From positions 1 to 33,499 of the forward strand of contig NZ_JADOGI010000114.1 in NCBI RefSeq assembly GCF_015645445.1: 33,499 nt of DNA, read 5' to 3'. Below are positions 14,251 through 21,971 of this stretch, in pieces. Made by a program: the position numbers and the translations under genes. The notes under the pieces were generated by a model. That model was given only the letters and a program-made list of their open reading frames with translations. It was not told where the DNA came from and ran no database searches. This DNA is from Nonomuraea cypriaca (lineage in GTDB: Bacteria > Actinomycetota > Actinomycetes > Streptosporangiales > Streptosporangiaceae). Numbering within the stretch: the first letter of the stretch is position 1; every line of letters starts with the position of its first letter.

Positions 14251-16455
14251 TCAAGCTCCTTGATATATGCGTACGTAGTCGAAGTCGGCGTTGACCGGCG
14301 GCTGGGAGCCGCCATGGGCGATCAGGCCGATGCGTGGCGCGGCGTCCTCGCCGAACGTCCACACCCCGCCCCAGGTCCACGTCTTGCCGTCACGGCTGGA
14401 CCCGGCGCGGAACTCGTGCTCGCCGGTGGCGGGATCGACTCGGTGGGCCAGCCGCAGCCAGGTCGTCGTCGCGGGCGCGCCGACGATGTTCCCGCCGTAG
14501 GACAGGCGGCCGGCGAAGGGCAGCTCCCTGCCGTACTCGACCTGGCGGGTGTTCCAGATCGCCACCTGGGACAGCCGGGCGAAGTCGTCGTCGGAGACGT
14601 AGGCGACCAGTCCCGCCTGCTGGTAGTTGCGTACGGTGTCCTCGCCCAGGTCGAGCGTCACCTTGGTCTCGACGATGTAGTCGCCGGGCGGCGGGGTGCG
14701 CAGCAGCACGCCCGCCTTGTTGCCGGTGCCGCTCAGGTCGCCGTCCTGCACCGGCCAGCGCAGCGCGCCGTCGCTCACCTTGGCGGCCGGGTCCTGGCGC
14801 ACCCACTGCCACGCGTCGTCCAGCGTGTCGAACTCGTCGGAGTCGATCAGCCGGCCCGGCCGCGGCTGCGGCGCCATCCGGGTGACCGGCCGGAACAGCC
14901 GGGCCGCGCTGACGTTGTCGAACTCGGCCGCGCCCTGCGCGACCAGCCCGAACGCCCCCGACACCGGCACGCCCCGTGGCGCGTCGAGCGTGACCGTGGC
15001 CTGCGGGTCGCCGAGCCGCGCCGAGCCGACCTCGGCCGTGATCGTCCGGCCCTTGACGGTGACCGCGAGGTTGCGCCAGGTCGCCGCCCCTCCGGGCAAC
15101 GCGGCGCGGCGGCTCGCCCGGCCGGCGGAAACGGTCAGCCCGTTCTCGGACACGGTCACGCTCGCCCGGCCGAGCCGCAGTCCCGCGGCCTTCCCTGTCA
15201 ACCGGAGATCCGTCTCGACCCGCAGGTCCCCGCCCAGCGACCGCTCGGCCGTGAGGGTGGCCGTCCCGCCGCCGGCGTGGCGTACATATCCCTCATGTAC
15301 GGCCCAGCCGCGGGCGTCGCGCCAGCCCGACAGGTCGCCGGAGAAGCCCTCGTCCACGAACCCGCTCGTCACCGGCCGCTCCCTGGACTCCTCGGAGGGC
15401 CCGGCGCCCGCGCGCACGACCGGCCAGCCGTCGATCCAGTCCAGCCGGTCGAGCAGCATGGGCCGCTCGTTGATCCCGTACGGCTCGTCCAGGAACGGGT
15501 CCGTGCGGTCGATCGCGTGGTAGAGCATCCAGTCCTGGCCCGACAGGTCGGTGAACTGGGCGTGGTGGCCGGTGCCGATCCACTTGTTCCCGTTCTGGTC
15601 GAGGACGGGGGTGCCGCCGGCGCGGGAGGCGAGCAGCGGCTGTCCCTCGCGGTCGAGGAACGGGCCGCGCGGGCTGGTCGCGCGTCCGGCCAGTACGGAG
15701 TAGCCGGTGGTCGGGCCCGCGCAGCAGTTGGCGGACGAGGCCAGCAGGTAGTAGTAGCCGTCGTGCCGTACGACGTAGGAGCCCTCGAACTTGTTGTCGA
15801 CGGCCACCTGAGTCGGCTCGCCGACGACCTTCAGCCCGTCGGGGGCCAGCTCGGTCACCCACAAACCACCGAAAAATCCGCCGAAGTAGAGATATTTCCG
15901 GCCGTCGACGTCGGTGAACTGCGCCGGGTCGATCGTGTTCCAGTAGTCGCTGCCCGACGGCCGGGGCGCGACGAGCGGCGCGGACTGGTGCGTCCACGGG
16001 CCGGTCGGCGTGGGGGCGGTGGCCACGCCGATGGAGTAGTCCCACTGGTGGGGGGCGGTGGCCGTGTTGGTGACGGTGAAGTACATGACGTACCGGCCGT
16101 CGAGATAGCGGATGTCGGGCGCCCAGAGCAGGCTGCCCGGCGCGGCGTAGGGCGGCAGGTCGTCCGCGCCGAACGCGTCCCCGACGTAGGTCCAGTCGAC
16201 CAGGTCGGTGGAGCGGGCGATGGGCAGCCGGTGGTGCTCGCCCTCGCCCTCGCGCAGCGGGTCGGAGGTGCCGTACGAGTACCAGTAGCCGTCGAGCCCG
16301 CGGATCACCGCCGGGTCGGCGAAGGTGTCGGCGAAGTCCTTCGACACCGGGTTGGTGACCACCCCGCCCGGTTCCGCCGCATCGGCGGCCGCGGATTCGG
16401 TGAGTGGGGCGGTGAGTAACGTGAGGAACAGCGCGGCGATCGCAGCGATGCGCAT
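14251..16455 (-). CDS. Secreted GH43 arabinanase/arabinofuranosidase-type hydrolase with C-terminal sandwich domains
   Basis: 734 residues. Signal peptide at residues 1 to about 24 (MRIAAIAALFLTLLTAPLTESAAADA). Residues about 40-345 are a five-bladed GH43 propeller with the three catalytic acids in expected contexts: base Asp47 (FADPAV), pKa-modulating Asp176 (NTIDPAQF), acid Glu224 (NKFEGSYVV). Two jelly-roll-like regions follow (about 365-520 and 535-734; the last resembles DUF1349/concanavalin-like modules: LIDSDEFDTLDDAWQWVRQDP, KAGVLLRTPPPGDYIVETKV, QAGLVAYVSDDDFARLSQV), probably for substrate binding. Exported; would cut arabinan or arabinoxylan side chains and feed the importer. GAAAGG 7 bases before the ATG supports the start. 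Three bases after the permease stop and two before GH51: one operon. Exact substrate (arabinan, arabinoxylan or xylosides) is not settled by sequence. Confidence 0.93.
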   Translation of the reverse strand: MRIAAIAALFLTLLTAPLTESAAADAAEPGGVVTNPVSKDFADTFADPAVIRGLDGYWYSYGTSDPLREGEGEHHRLPIARSTDLVDWTYVGDAFGADDLPPYAAPGSLLWAPDIRYLDGRYVMYFTVTNTATAPHQWDYSIGVATAPTPTGPWTHQSAPLVAPRPSGSDYWNTIDPAQFTDVDGRKYLYFGGFFGGLWVTELAPDGLKVVGEPTQVAVDNKFEGSYVVRHDGYYYLLASSANCCAGPTTGYSVLAGRATSPRGPFLDREGQPLLASRAGGTPVLDQNGNKWIGTGHHAQFTDLSGQDWMLYHAIDRTDPFLDEPYGINERPMLLDRLDWIDGWPVVRAGAGPSEESRERPVTSGFVDEGFSGDLSGWRDARGWAVHEGYVRHAGGGTATLTAERSLGGDLRVETDLRLTGKAAGLRLGRASVTVSENGLTVSAGRASRRAALPGGAATWRNLAVTVKGRTITAEVGSARLGDPQATVTLDAPRGVPVSGAFGLVAQGAAEFDNVSAARLFRPVTRMAPQPRPGRLIDSDEFDTLDDAWQWVRQDPAAKVSDGALRWPVQDGDLSGTGNKAGVLLRTPPPGDYIVETKVTLDLGEDTVRNYQQAGLVAYVSDDDFARLSQVAIWNTRQVEYGRELPFAGRLSYGGNIVGAPATTTWLRLAHRVDPATGEHEFRAGSSRDGKTWTWGGVWTFGEDAAPRIGLIAHGGSQPPVNADFDYVRIYQGA

Positions 16456-16458
16456 TTA

Positions 16459-17268
16459 TCAGCCTTTCAGGCCGCTACGGGAGATGCCTTCGATGACGTA
16501 GCGCTGAGTCAGCGCGAACAGGATCAGCACGGGCACACTGGCCAGTGCCGCGCCCGCCATGATGACCGGGTAGTCGATCGTGTACTGCCCCTGGAGAATC
16601 GAGAGCCCGGGCGGCAGCGTGAAGTACTCCGGACTGAAGATCACGAAAATCGGCCAGATGAAGTCGTTCCAGTTGGCCAGGAAGCTCAGCACGGCCAGCG
16701 TCGCCAGCGCGGGCTTGGACAGCGGCAGCGTGATCCGCAGGAAGATGTGCCAGTGGTTGGCCCCCTCCACCCGCGCCGCCTCGTCCAGCTCACGCGGGAG
16801 GGCGAGGAAGAACTGCCGCAGGAAGAACACCCCGAACGCCCCTGCCGCGCCAGGGACGATCAGCACGGTGAGGCTGTCGAGCCAGCCCAGCTGGTCGACG
16901 ATCAGGAACTGCGGGATGAGGAAGACGAACCCCGGCACCAGCAGCGTGCCCACGATCAGCGCGAACATCAGCCGCTTGCCCCGGAACTCCAGCCTGGCCA
17001 GCGCGTACGCGGCCAGCGAGCAGACCACCAGCACGAGCACCATGTGCAGGGTGGCGGCGATCAGGCTGTTGGCGAACCAGCGCAGCACCGGCGTCGAGGT
17101 GGTGCCCTCGAAGACAGTGGCGTAGGCGGCGGTCGTCGGCTCTTGAGGCACCAGCGTGGGCGGCAGCCTGGTGGCCTCCGGCTTGGTCTTCAGCGAGGTG
17201 CTGAGCGCCCACAGCAGCGGCCCGACGAAGACCAGCGCGAGCGCGACCAGCACGGTGTAGCGCCTCAT
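16459..17268 (-). CDS. Carbohydrate ABC transporter permease (MalG/CUT1 type)
   Basis: 269 residues, six expected membrane helices. MRRYTVLVALALVFVGPLLWALSTSLKT is the first helix; RWFANSLIAATLHMVLVLVVCSLAAYALARLEFRGK is the MalG family's N-S-L region; the EAA loop ELDEAARVEGANHWHIFLRITLPLSKPAL contacts the ATPase; the C-terminus ends GISRSGLKG, typical of CUT1 permeases. Starts with an ATG overlapping the MalF-type permease's stop by four bases. No ATPase gene is in the operon; CUT1 importers of actinomycetes usually share MsiK encoded elsewhere. Imports arabino-oligosaccharides by context. Confidence 0.94.
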   Translation of the reverse strand: MRRYTVLVALALVFVGPLLWALSTSLKTKPEATRLPPTLVPQEPTTAAYATVFEGTTSTPVLRWFANSLIAATLHMVLVLVVCSLAAYALARLEFRGKRLMFALIVGTLLVPGFVFLIPQFLIVDQLGWLDSLTVLIVPGAAGAFGVFFLRQFFLALPRELDEAARVEGANHWHIFLRITLPLSKPALATLAVLSFLANWNDFIWPIFVIFSPEYFTLPPGLSILQGQYTIDYPVIMAGAALASVPVLILFALTQRYVIEGISRSGLKG

Positions 17269-18197
17269 GAGCGCCCCCTGAACACCCGGAAGTTGATCAC
17301 GCTGATGAGGATCAGGACGAGCGTGAGCACGTAGCTCATCGCCGACGCGCTGCCCATCTTGTACTGGGTGAGCCCCTGGTCGAGGATGTACATGATCGCC
17401 GTTCTGGTCTCGCCGCCGGGCGCCCCGTCGGTGAGCAGGTAGGACTGGCCGAACATGTTGGCCGAGGCCAGGATCGTCGTGGTCACCACGAACAACATCA
17501 CGGGCCGCAGACCGGGCAGCGTCACGTTCCTGAACTCCGCCCAGCGGTTCGCGCCGTCGACCTTGGCGGCGTCGTACAGTTCGCGCGGGATGTCCTGCAG
17601 CCCCGCCAGGTAGATCACGCCGTTGAAGCCGAGCGTCCACCAGACGGTGACCCCGACCAGCGCGACCCATCCGGCGGGCAGCGACGTGGTCCAGGCGACC
17701 TGGGAGCCCAGGATCCAGTTGACGACGCCCAGGTTCGGGTCGAGCAGCAGCCGCCACATCAGGCAGACCACCGCGACACCCAGCACGTACGGCGCGAAGA
17801 ACAGGCCGCGGAAGAACGTCCTGCCGCGGAAGCGCCGGTTGAGCAGCAACGCCAGCCCCAGCGGCAGCACCACCAGGAACGGCACGCTGAACAGCGTGAA
17901 GATGCCGGTGGCCCGCATCGCCATCCAGAAGTCGGCGTACACCGCCGAGGCCGGATCGAACAACGCGATGTAGTTGTCCAGCCCCACGAACGGCTTGCCC
18001 TCGAGCAGGAAGTCCCAGTCGTGCAGGCTCACCCAGATCCCGGTGATCGCGGGCGCCAGCATGAACACGCAGAAGAGCAGCAGATAAGGCGCCAGAAAGA
18101 GATAGGGGGTGGCTTTCCCTGACCGAGGCACGGCGGCCCCGGGCCCGGTGGCCTCCGGCTCGGCCTTGGGCCTGGCCTTGGTGATGTGCGAGACCAT
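17265..18197 (-). CDS. Carbohydrate ABC transporter permease (MalF/CUT1 type)
   Basis: 310 residues. A charged N-terminal tail of about 30 residues, then helix 1 (ATPYLFLAPYLLLFCVFMLAPAITGIWVSL), the DWDFLLEGKPFVGLDNYIALF segment typical of MalF/UgpA proteins, further helices, and the EAA loop ELYDAAKVDGANRWAEFRNVTLPGLRPV. The ATG at 18197 overlaps the binding-protein TGA (ATGA). It pairs with the MalG-type permease downstream to form the channel; with the upstream lipoprotein it makes a complete importer except for the ATPase. Confidence 0.94.
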   Translation of the reverse strand: MVSHITKARPKAEPEATGPGAAVPRSGKATPYLFLAPYLLLFCVFMLAPAITGIWVSLHDWDFLLEGKPFVGLDNYIALFDPASAVYADFWMAMRATGIFTLFSVPFLVVLPLGLALLLNRRFRGRTFFRGLFFAPYVLGVAVVCLMWRLLLDPNLGVVNWILGSQVAWTTSLPAGWVALVGVTVWWTLGFNGVIYLAGLQDIPRELYDAAKVDGANRWAEFRNVTLPGLRPVMLFVVTTTILASANMFGQSYLLTDGAPGGETRTAIMYILDQGLTQYKMGSASAMSYVLTLVLILISVINFRVFRGRS

Positions 18198-19528
18198 CAG
18201 GCGCCGTACTTCTTCCGGTTCGCTTCGAGGATCTTGTCCGCCTTCGCGGCGGCCTCGACGAGGGCGTCCTTGGGGCTCTTCCTGAGCAGGATCGCCGCGT
18301 TGACGGCCTGGTCCATGGCGGCCGCGGCGTCACCGATGCCCGCCACCGACGGCGGGAAGTACAGGTCGTCGATCTGGGTGCCGATCGCGGCCTGCTCCTT
18401 GAGCGCCTGGAACTCGGCGCTCTCCCTGATGGACTTGCGCGCGGGGACCTGGCCGGCCTTGGCCCACTCCAGCGAGTGGTTGCTGATCCAGTTGATGAAC
18501 ACCTTGGCCGCGGCCAGTTTGTTGTCGTCGGCCGTGCGCTGCTTGAAGACGACGAACTGGTGCGAGCCCGCCCAGGCGGCGGGCTGGGAGCCGATCTGGG
18601 GCAGCGCCGCCACGCCCCACTCCAGGTCCTTGAACTCGCGCAGCGTGTTGATGGACCAGATGCCGTTCCAGTTGAAGGCCGTCTTGCCCTGCTGCAGGGC
18701 GATGAAGTCGGTGTCCTGGCCGACGTTCTTCGGGCTGTAGCCCTTGTTGACCAGCTCGACCAGCCAGGTCAGCGCCGTCACGCCGGGCTCCTCGGCGAAG
18801 CGGGAGACGCTGGCGTCGTCGGCGAAGGCCTGTCCGCCGTGCTGGTAGAGCAGGCTGCCGAACTGCTGGCTGCCGGTGAACGGGAACGGCGACGCCCAGT
18901 GGCCCTGGATGCCGGCCTTCTTCAGCTCTTCGAGCGCGGCCATGTACTCGTCGCCGGTCGTCGGCGGTTTCTCGGGGTCGAGCCCGGCCTTGCTGAGGAC
19001 GGTCTTGTTGTAGAACATCCCGAGCGGGTGCACGTCGAGCGGGATGGAGTAGCGGGCGCCCTTGTAGACGCCGGCCTGCCAGACGGGCGGGGAGAAGTCG
19101 GCCTCGGTCAGGTTCAGTGCCTTGGCCACGTCGTCGAGCGGCAGCACCACCTGGCGGGCGGCGTTGGTGGCGACGCTGTCGACGTGCATGATCCCGAGGT
19201 CGGGACCCTGGCCGGCGGCTACGGCGCCGGGGACCTTGGTGTAGTAGTCGGCCCACTGGTACACGTTCATGTTGATCTTGATGTTCGGGTTCTCGCCGCT
19301 GAACTGCTCGATGAGCTTCTTCATGACAGGGCCGTCACCGCCGGTGAAGCCGTTCCAGAAGGCGAGCGTGACGGCAGGCCCGGTGTACGTGGTGGGCGCC
19401 GCCGTGGCCTGCGCCCCTGTCTGGGTGGCGGCCTGCCTGGGACCGCCACCTCCGCCGCAGCCGGCCAGAGCCAGCGCGCCGACGCCGAGACCGAGCACGT
19501 GCCGCCGCGTGAGGTTGTTCGTGGACAT
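18197..19528 (-). CDS. Sugar-binding lipoprotein of a CUT1 ABC importer (SBP_bac_1)
   Basis: 443 residues. The signal peptide has twin arginines (LTRRHVLGLGVGALALAGC) and a lipobox LAGC giving lipidated Cys24, so it may use the Tat route and then be lipid-anchored. The mature protein fits the family-1 sugar-binding fold: VTLAFWNGFTGGDGPVMKKLIEQF, then NIKINMNVYQWADYYTKVP, and the mid-protein YSIPLDVHPLGMFYNKTVL. The start at 19528 is chosen over 19549 because it puts RR close to the start and has GGAG about 10 bases upstream. First gene of the five-gene arabino-oligosaccharide operon, directly behind the repeated operators. Likely ligand: arabino- or xylo-oligosaccharides, from the GH43/GH51 context only. 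Confidence 0.92.
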   Translation of the reverse strand: MSTNNLTRRHVLGLGVGALALAGCGGGGGPRQAATQTGAQATAAPTTYTGPAVTLAFWNGFTGGDGPVMKKLIEQFSGENPNIKINMNVYQWADYYTKVPGAVAAGQGPDLGIMHVDSVATNAARQVVLPLDDVAKALNLTEADFSPPVWQAGVYKGARYSIPLDVHPLGMFYNKTVLSKAGLDPEKPPTTGDEYMAALEELKKAGIQGHWASPFPFTGSQQFGSLLYQHGGQAFADDASVSRFAEEPGVTALTWLVELVNKGYSPKNVGQDTDFIALQQGKTAFNWNGIWSINTLREFKDLEWGVAALPQIGSQPAAWAGSHQFVVFKQRTADDNKLAAAKVFINWISNHSLEWAKAGQVPARKSIRESAEFQALKEQAAIGTQIDDLYFPPSVAGIGDAAAAMDQAVNAAILLRKSPKDALVEAAAKADKILEANRKKYGA

Positions 19529-19564
19529 GCGAATCACTCTCCTGCCCATGTGGTAATGAGCCTT

Positions 19565-19624
19565 TTTATATCGTTGTTTTCAACGATGTAAATAGGGCGG
19601 GAGCAGTTCGTTACATCGTTGTAA
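19565..19624 (-). promoter_or_regulatory. Promoter of the arabinose operon with three copies of a LacI-like operator
   Basis: Read on the minus strand, TTTACA (19587-19592) and TATAAA (19565-19570), 16 bases apart, make a near-consensus sigma-70-type promoter 36 bases before the lipoprotein ATG. The same 14-bp near-palindrome with a central CG occurs repeatedly: TTACATCGTTGTAA at 19611-19624; on the other strand, with one mismatch (TTTCAACGATGTAA), at 19578-19591; and an 11/14 match at 19566-19579. The first two centres are 33 bp apart, about three turns. Two copies sit directly on the -10/-35 region, as for repression by a LacI-family regulator; no such regulator gene is in the window. Confidence 0.75.
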
Positions 19625-19645
19625 AGACGCGACGGGCAATCCTCG

Positions 19646-20809
19646 CTACTCCAGCGCGAAGAGCACCCAGGACTGGTCAGGAGCGAGGCCGGCCAGCTCG
19701 CGACCGCACTCATGAAGCACCTGCGGGCCCGAGGTGATGTGCGCGGTGCCGGCGTGGACGTCCCTGAACAGCCGCTGGATCAGCCCGTCGCGCAGCGCCG
19801 ACGTGCCGCCCGACGCGTAGACGAACCTGGCCACCTCGGCGACCGTCGACGTGACGTGGTTGAGCGCGAGCCGCACCATCGTCTCCTGCCGTACGTCGAG
19901 CCGCCGGCCCGCGTCCAGGGTGCGTTCCACGTCCTCCCACGTCTCGTGCACCAGGGCCGTCGCCGCGCGGAGCTGCGCCTCGGCGCGGGCGAAACCGGCG
20001 TGGAAGGCGTCGCTGCCGGCGATCTGGCCGGGCCGCCCGGCCCGCGCCCCCGCGTGCCGGATCAGCTCGTCCAGCAGCCGGCGGCCGGTGCCGATCGCCC
20101 AGCCGGAGTGGCAGATCAGCGCCTGGTCGAGCACCCCGAGCCGGTAGATCGCGCCGCCGCGCGACGGCTCGTTCTCGGTGAAGAGGTGCGTATACGACTC
20201 CGGTACGAAGGCGCCGTCGATGGCGTAGTCGATGCTGCCTGTCGCGCGCAGGCCCAGGACGTCCCAGTTGCCGAGCATCTTGACGTCCTCGATCGGGGTG
20301 ATGAAGATCCGGACCTCGTCGGTGCCCTCGACGGCGGCCAGGCTGTGGGCGTACTGGGCGTGCGGCATGCCCGACGCGAAGCTCCACTGGCCGCTCAGCC
20401 GGAAACCGCCGTCCTCGCGTACGGCGGTCCCGGGCCGGGTGCCCTGGCCGGCGAAGAGCGGCGTCCGCGGGCCCGTGAAGATCTGCTCGACGGCGTCGTC
20501 GCCCAGGTAGGCACCGCCCGTTCCGTTCTCCAGAGTGGTGGCCATGACCACCCAGCCCGTCGAGGGGTCGGCGTACGAGAGCTCCTCGAAGACGGCGAGG
20601 AGCTCCCTGGGGGACAGTTCGGCGCCGCCGAGCGGCGCGGGGATCCATATGCCGAAGAGCCCGGCCTCGTGCAGGGCGGCCACGACGGGGGCGGTGAGCC
20701 TGCCCGCCGCCTCGGCCGCGGCCGCCTCGCTCTCGATCAGCGGGCGCAGCTCGCGGGCCCGGTCCAGCAGGGTGGTGCCGGCGGTGTGCAGTCGCGACGT
20801 GTCGCTCAT
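19646..20809 (-). CDS. Acyl-CoA dehydrogenase-fold flavoprotein (possible group D monooxygenase)
   Basis: 387 residues. N-terminal helical domain (RELRPLIESEAAAAEAAGRLTAPVVAALHEAGLFGIWIPAPLGGAELSP), middle beta domain (FRLSGQWSFASGMPHAQYAHSLA, LGNWDVLGLRATGSIDYAI), and a C-terminal four-helix bundle ending FRDVHAGTAHITSGPQVLHECGREL. The GRLTAPVVAALHEAGLF and SFASG patterns match the acyl-CoA dehydrogenase fold and especially the branch that includes flavin-dependent hydroxylases/desulfurases such as HsaA and DszC. The catalytic Glu of true acyl-CoA dehydrogenases is not evident, so a monooxygenase or related role is as likely. AGGAG about 9 bases upstream of the ATG supports the start. Its product and partner reductase are not in the window. 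Confidence 0.88.
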   Translation of the reverse strand: MSDTSRLHTAGTTLLDRARELRPLIESEAAAAEAAGRLTAPVVAALHEAGLFGIWIPAPLGGAELSPRELLAVFEELSYADPSTGWVVMATTLENGTGGAYLGDDAVEQIFTGPRTPLFAGQGTRPGTAVREDGGFRLSGQWSFASGMPHAQYAHSLAAVEGTDEVRIFITPIEDVKMLGNWDVLGLRATGSIDYAIDGAFVPESYTHLFTENEPSRGGAIYRLGVLDQALICHSGWAIGTGRRLLDELIRHAGARAGRPGQIAGSDAFHAGFARAEAQLRAATALVHETWEDVERTLDAGRRLDVRQETMVRLALNHVTSTVAEVARFVYASGGTSALRDGLIQRLFRDVHAGTAHITSGPQVLHECGRELAGLAPDQSWVLFALE

Positions 20810-20851
20810 GTCCAGGTGCTCCTGTTCCTGATCGTCGGCGCTTCTCCTCCG

Positions 20852-21295
20852 TCAGATCACGCGAACGGCACGTTGTCCAGAGCTGATCCCCCGCGGCGTC
20901 ATTCCGGCGTCATTCCGGTGGGCGTAGCCCCCAGCCTTCGGCGAGGATGGGCCGTCCCGCCACCAGGGCGCGCAGGTCTTCCCCGCCCACTCGAACCGGG
21001 CGGGGAAGCCGGCCAGCGTCTCCGCGGCCATGTCTTCTGGAGTGGTGCGCACCCAGGTCACGTCGGGATCGGGCGGCGCGGGAGACTCGCCGAGCCGGAC
21101 GCGGCGGGCGATCCGGCGGTCGTCGTGGCCGCGGGCGTCGTGGTAGTCGTAGTGGTAGGCGGTCAGCCCGTACCGGGTGGCCAGCAGCCGGGCGACGGTG
21201 GACTTCCCTGCCCACTGGCCGCCGCCGATCCACAGGGCCCGGCGCAACGTGCCGAACGGATCCCAGACCTGCTCGCCGGTGTCATCGCGGGCCAT
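20852..21295 (-). pseudogene. P-loop nucleotide kinase-like gene, frameshifted and truncated
   Basis: The 147-codon frame begins well: WDPFGTLRRALWIGGGQWAGKSTVARLLATRYGLTAYHYD carries a kinase-type P-loop (GGQWAGKST), followed by DPDVTWVRTTPEDMAAETLAGFPARFEW. At about 20981-20988 it shifts frame. The correct continuation (EDLRALVAGRPILAEGWGLRP) lies in another frame, consistent with one inserted or two missing bases in a G-rich tract, and soon ends at a stop beside an 11-bp tandem duplication. In relatives the protein continues well beyond GLRP, so the C-terminal portion is also lost. The start has AGGAGG 10 bases upstream, directly after the TetR gene, so it was once a co-transcribed gene. 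A sequencing error could explain the frameshift but not the missing end. Confidence 0.68.
20895..20916. repeat. Two tandem copies of an 11-bp unit (GGCGTCATTCC)
   Basis: GGCGTCATTCC occurs twice back to back (20895-20905 and 20906-20916), inside the damaged end of the kinase gene. It looks like a small duplication by replication slippage and marks the place where the kinase homology stops. Confidence 0.8.
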
Positions 21296-21313
21296 CGTGT
21301 CGCTTCCTCCTGA

Positions 21314-21904
21314 TCACTGGGGGGCTTTGCCGGTGAGGTAGCGCTGCAGGGCCGGGGCGAGCCAGGCGGTGAGCTCGTCGGGCCCGGCGGAGACCAGCGT
21401 GTCGACGCGCACCGCGTAGCGGGCGACGGCCAGCCCGACAAGGTGGGCGGCGGCCAGCCCCGCCCGCAGCTCCGGGTGGTCCATGCCGAGCGAGCGCGTG
21501 ACCCGGCCGAGCAACTCCTCGGCCAGGAACTCGCGGACCAGCGCCGCGGCGGGCTCGCTGGTGGCGGCGGAGCGCAGCAGGCCGAGGAGCGGGCCAGGCC
21601 GCTCCACCTCGCCCAGCACGCCGAGAACGTATCCGGCCAGCCGCTCGCCCAGCCTGCCCCTGGGGCCGTCGAGCAGCAGGGCGACCGCCTCCTCCGGCTG
21701 GAACACCGACGCGACCACGGCGCGGAAGAGTTGCTCCTTGCCGCCGAAGAAGCGGCGCACCAGCGCCGGGTCCACCCCGGCGGCCGCGGCCACCTGGCGC
21801 ATGCTCGTGCCCTCGTAGCCGAGGGAGGTGAACGAGGCGGCGGCTGCCGCCACGATCTGACCCCTCGTGTTGGACATCCCCGGCCGACGACCTGTCCGCT
21901 GCAT
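21314..21904 (-). CDS. TetR/AcrR family transcriptional regulator
   Basis: 196 residues from the ATG at 21904 (21907 is equally possible because two ATGs are adjacent; the second keeps a better gap to AGGAGG). Helix-turn-helix at about residues 12-58: NTRGQIVAAAAASFTSLGYEGTSMRQVAAAAGVDPALVRRFFGGKEQLF. The DPALVRRFFGGKEQLF form is typical of a large actinomycete TetR subgroup. The C-terminal domain contains LLGLLRSAATSEPAAALVREFLAEEL, as in regulators with the TetR_C_16-like domain. The kinase-like gene follows 18 bases downstream. A 20-bp palindrome overlaps its own -35 box, suggesting autoregulation. Effector unknown. Confidence 0.92.
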   Translation of the reverse strand: MQRTGRRPGMSNTRGQIVAAAAASFTSLGYEGTSMRQVAAAAGVDPALVRRFFGGKEQLFRAVVASVFQPEEAVALLLDGPRGRLGERLAGYVLGVLGEVERPGPLLGLLRSAATSEPAAALVREFLAEELLGRVTRSLGMDHPELRAGLAAAHLVGLAVARYAVRVDTLVSAGPDELTAWLAPALQRYLTGKAPQ

Positions 21905-21922
21905 CATCCCTCCTCACGAAAG

Positions 21923-21968
21923 ACCATATTTCCTCGTGCGGAGACTTCAAGTCCTCAAGTGAGGACTT
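21923..21968 (-). promoter_or_regulatory. TetR gene promoter overlapped by a 20-bp palindrome
   Basis: Minus strand: TTGAAG (21945-21950) and TATGGT (21923-21928), 16 bases apart, a few bases before the AGGAGG at 21909-21914. A perfect inverted repeat with 9-base arms (AAGTCCTCA and its complement, two central bases) covers 21949-21968, touching the -35. A second overlapping palindrome, GACTTCAAGTC, covers 21943-21953. Best read as an autoregulatory operator; a terminator for the aminotransferase gene (stop at 21972) is less likely because there is no loop or T-tract. Confidence 0.6.
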
Positions 21969-21971
21969 ACG

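Noticed and set aside
14236..16419. Very long plus-strand open frame opposite the GH43 gene
   Set aside because: The product is rich in Arg, Gly, Val and Pro with no domain, and the opposite strand encodes a complete GH43 enzyme with its catalytic residues. It is an antisense shadow caused by high GC.
19712..21313. Long plus-strand open frame opposite the flavoprotein gene
   Set aside because: Arg/Gly-rich with no motif; the minus strand carries a complete acyl-CoA dehydrogenase-fold protein with a good ribosome site.
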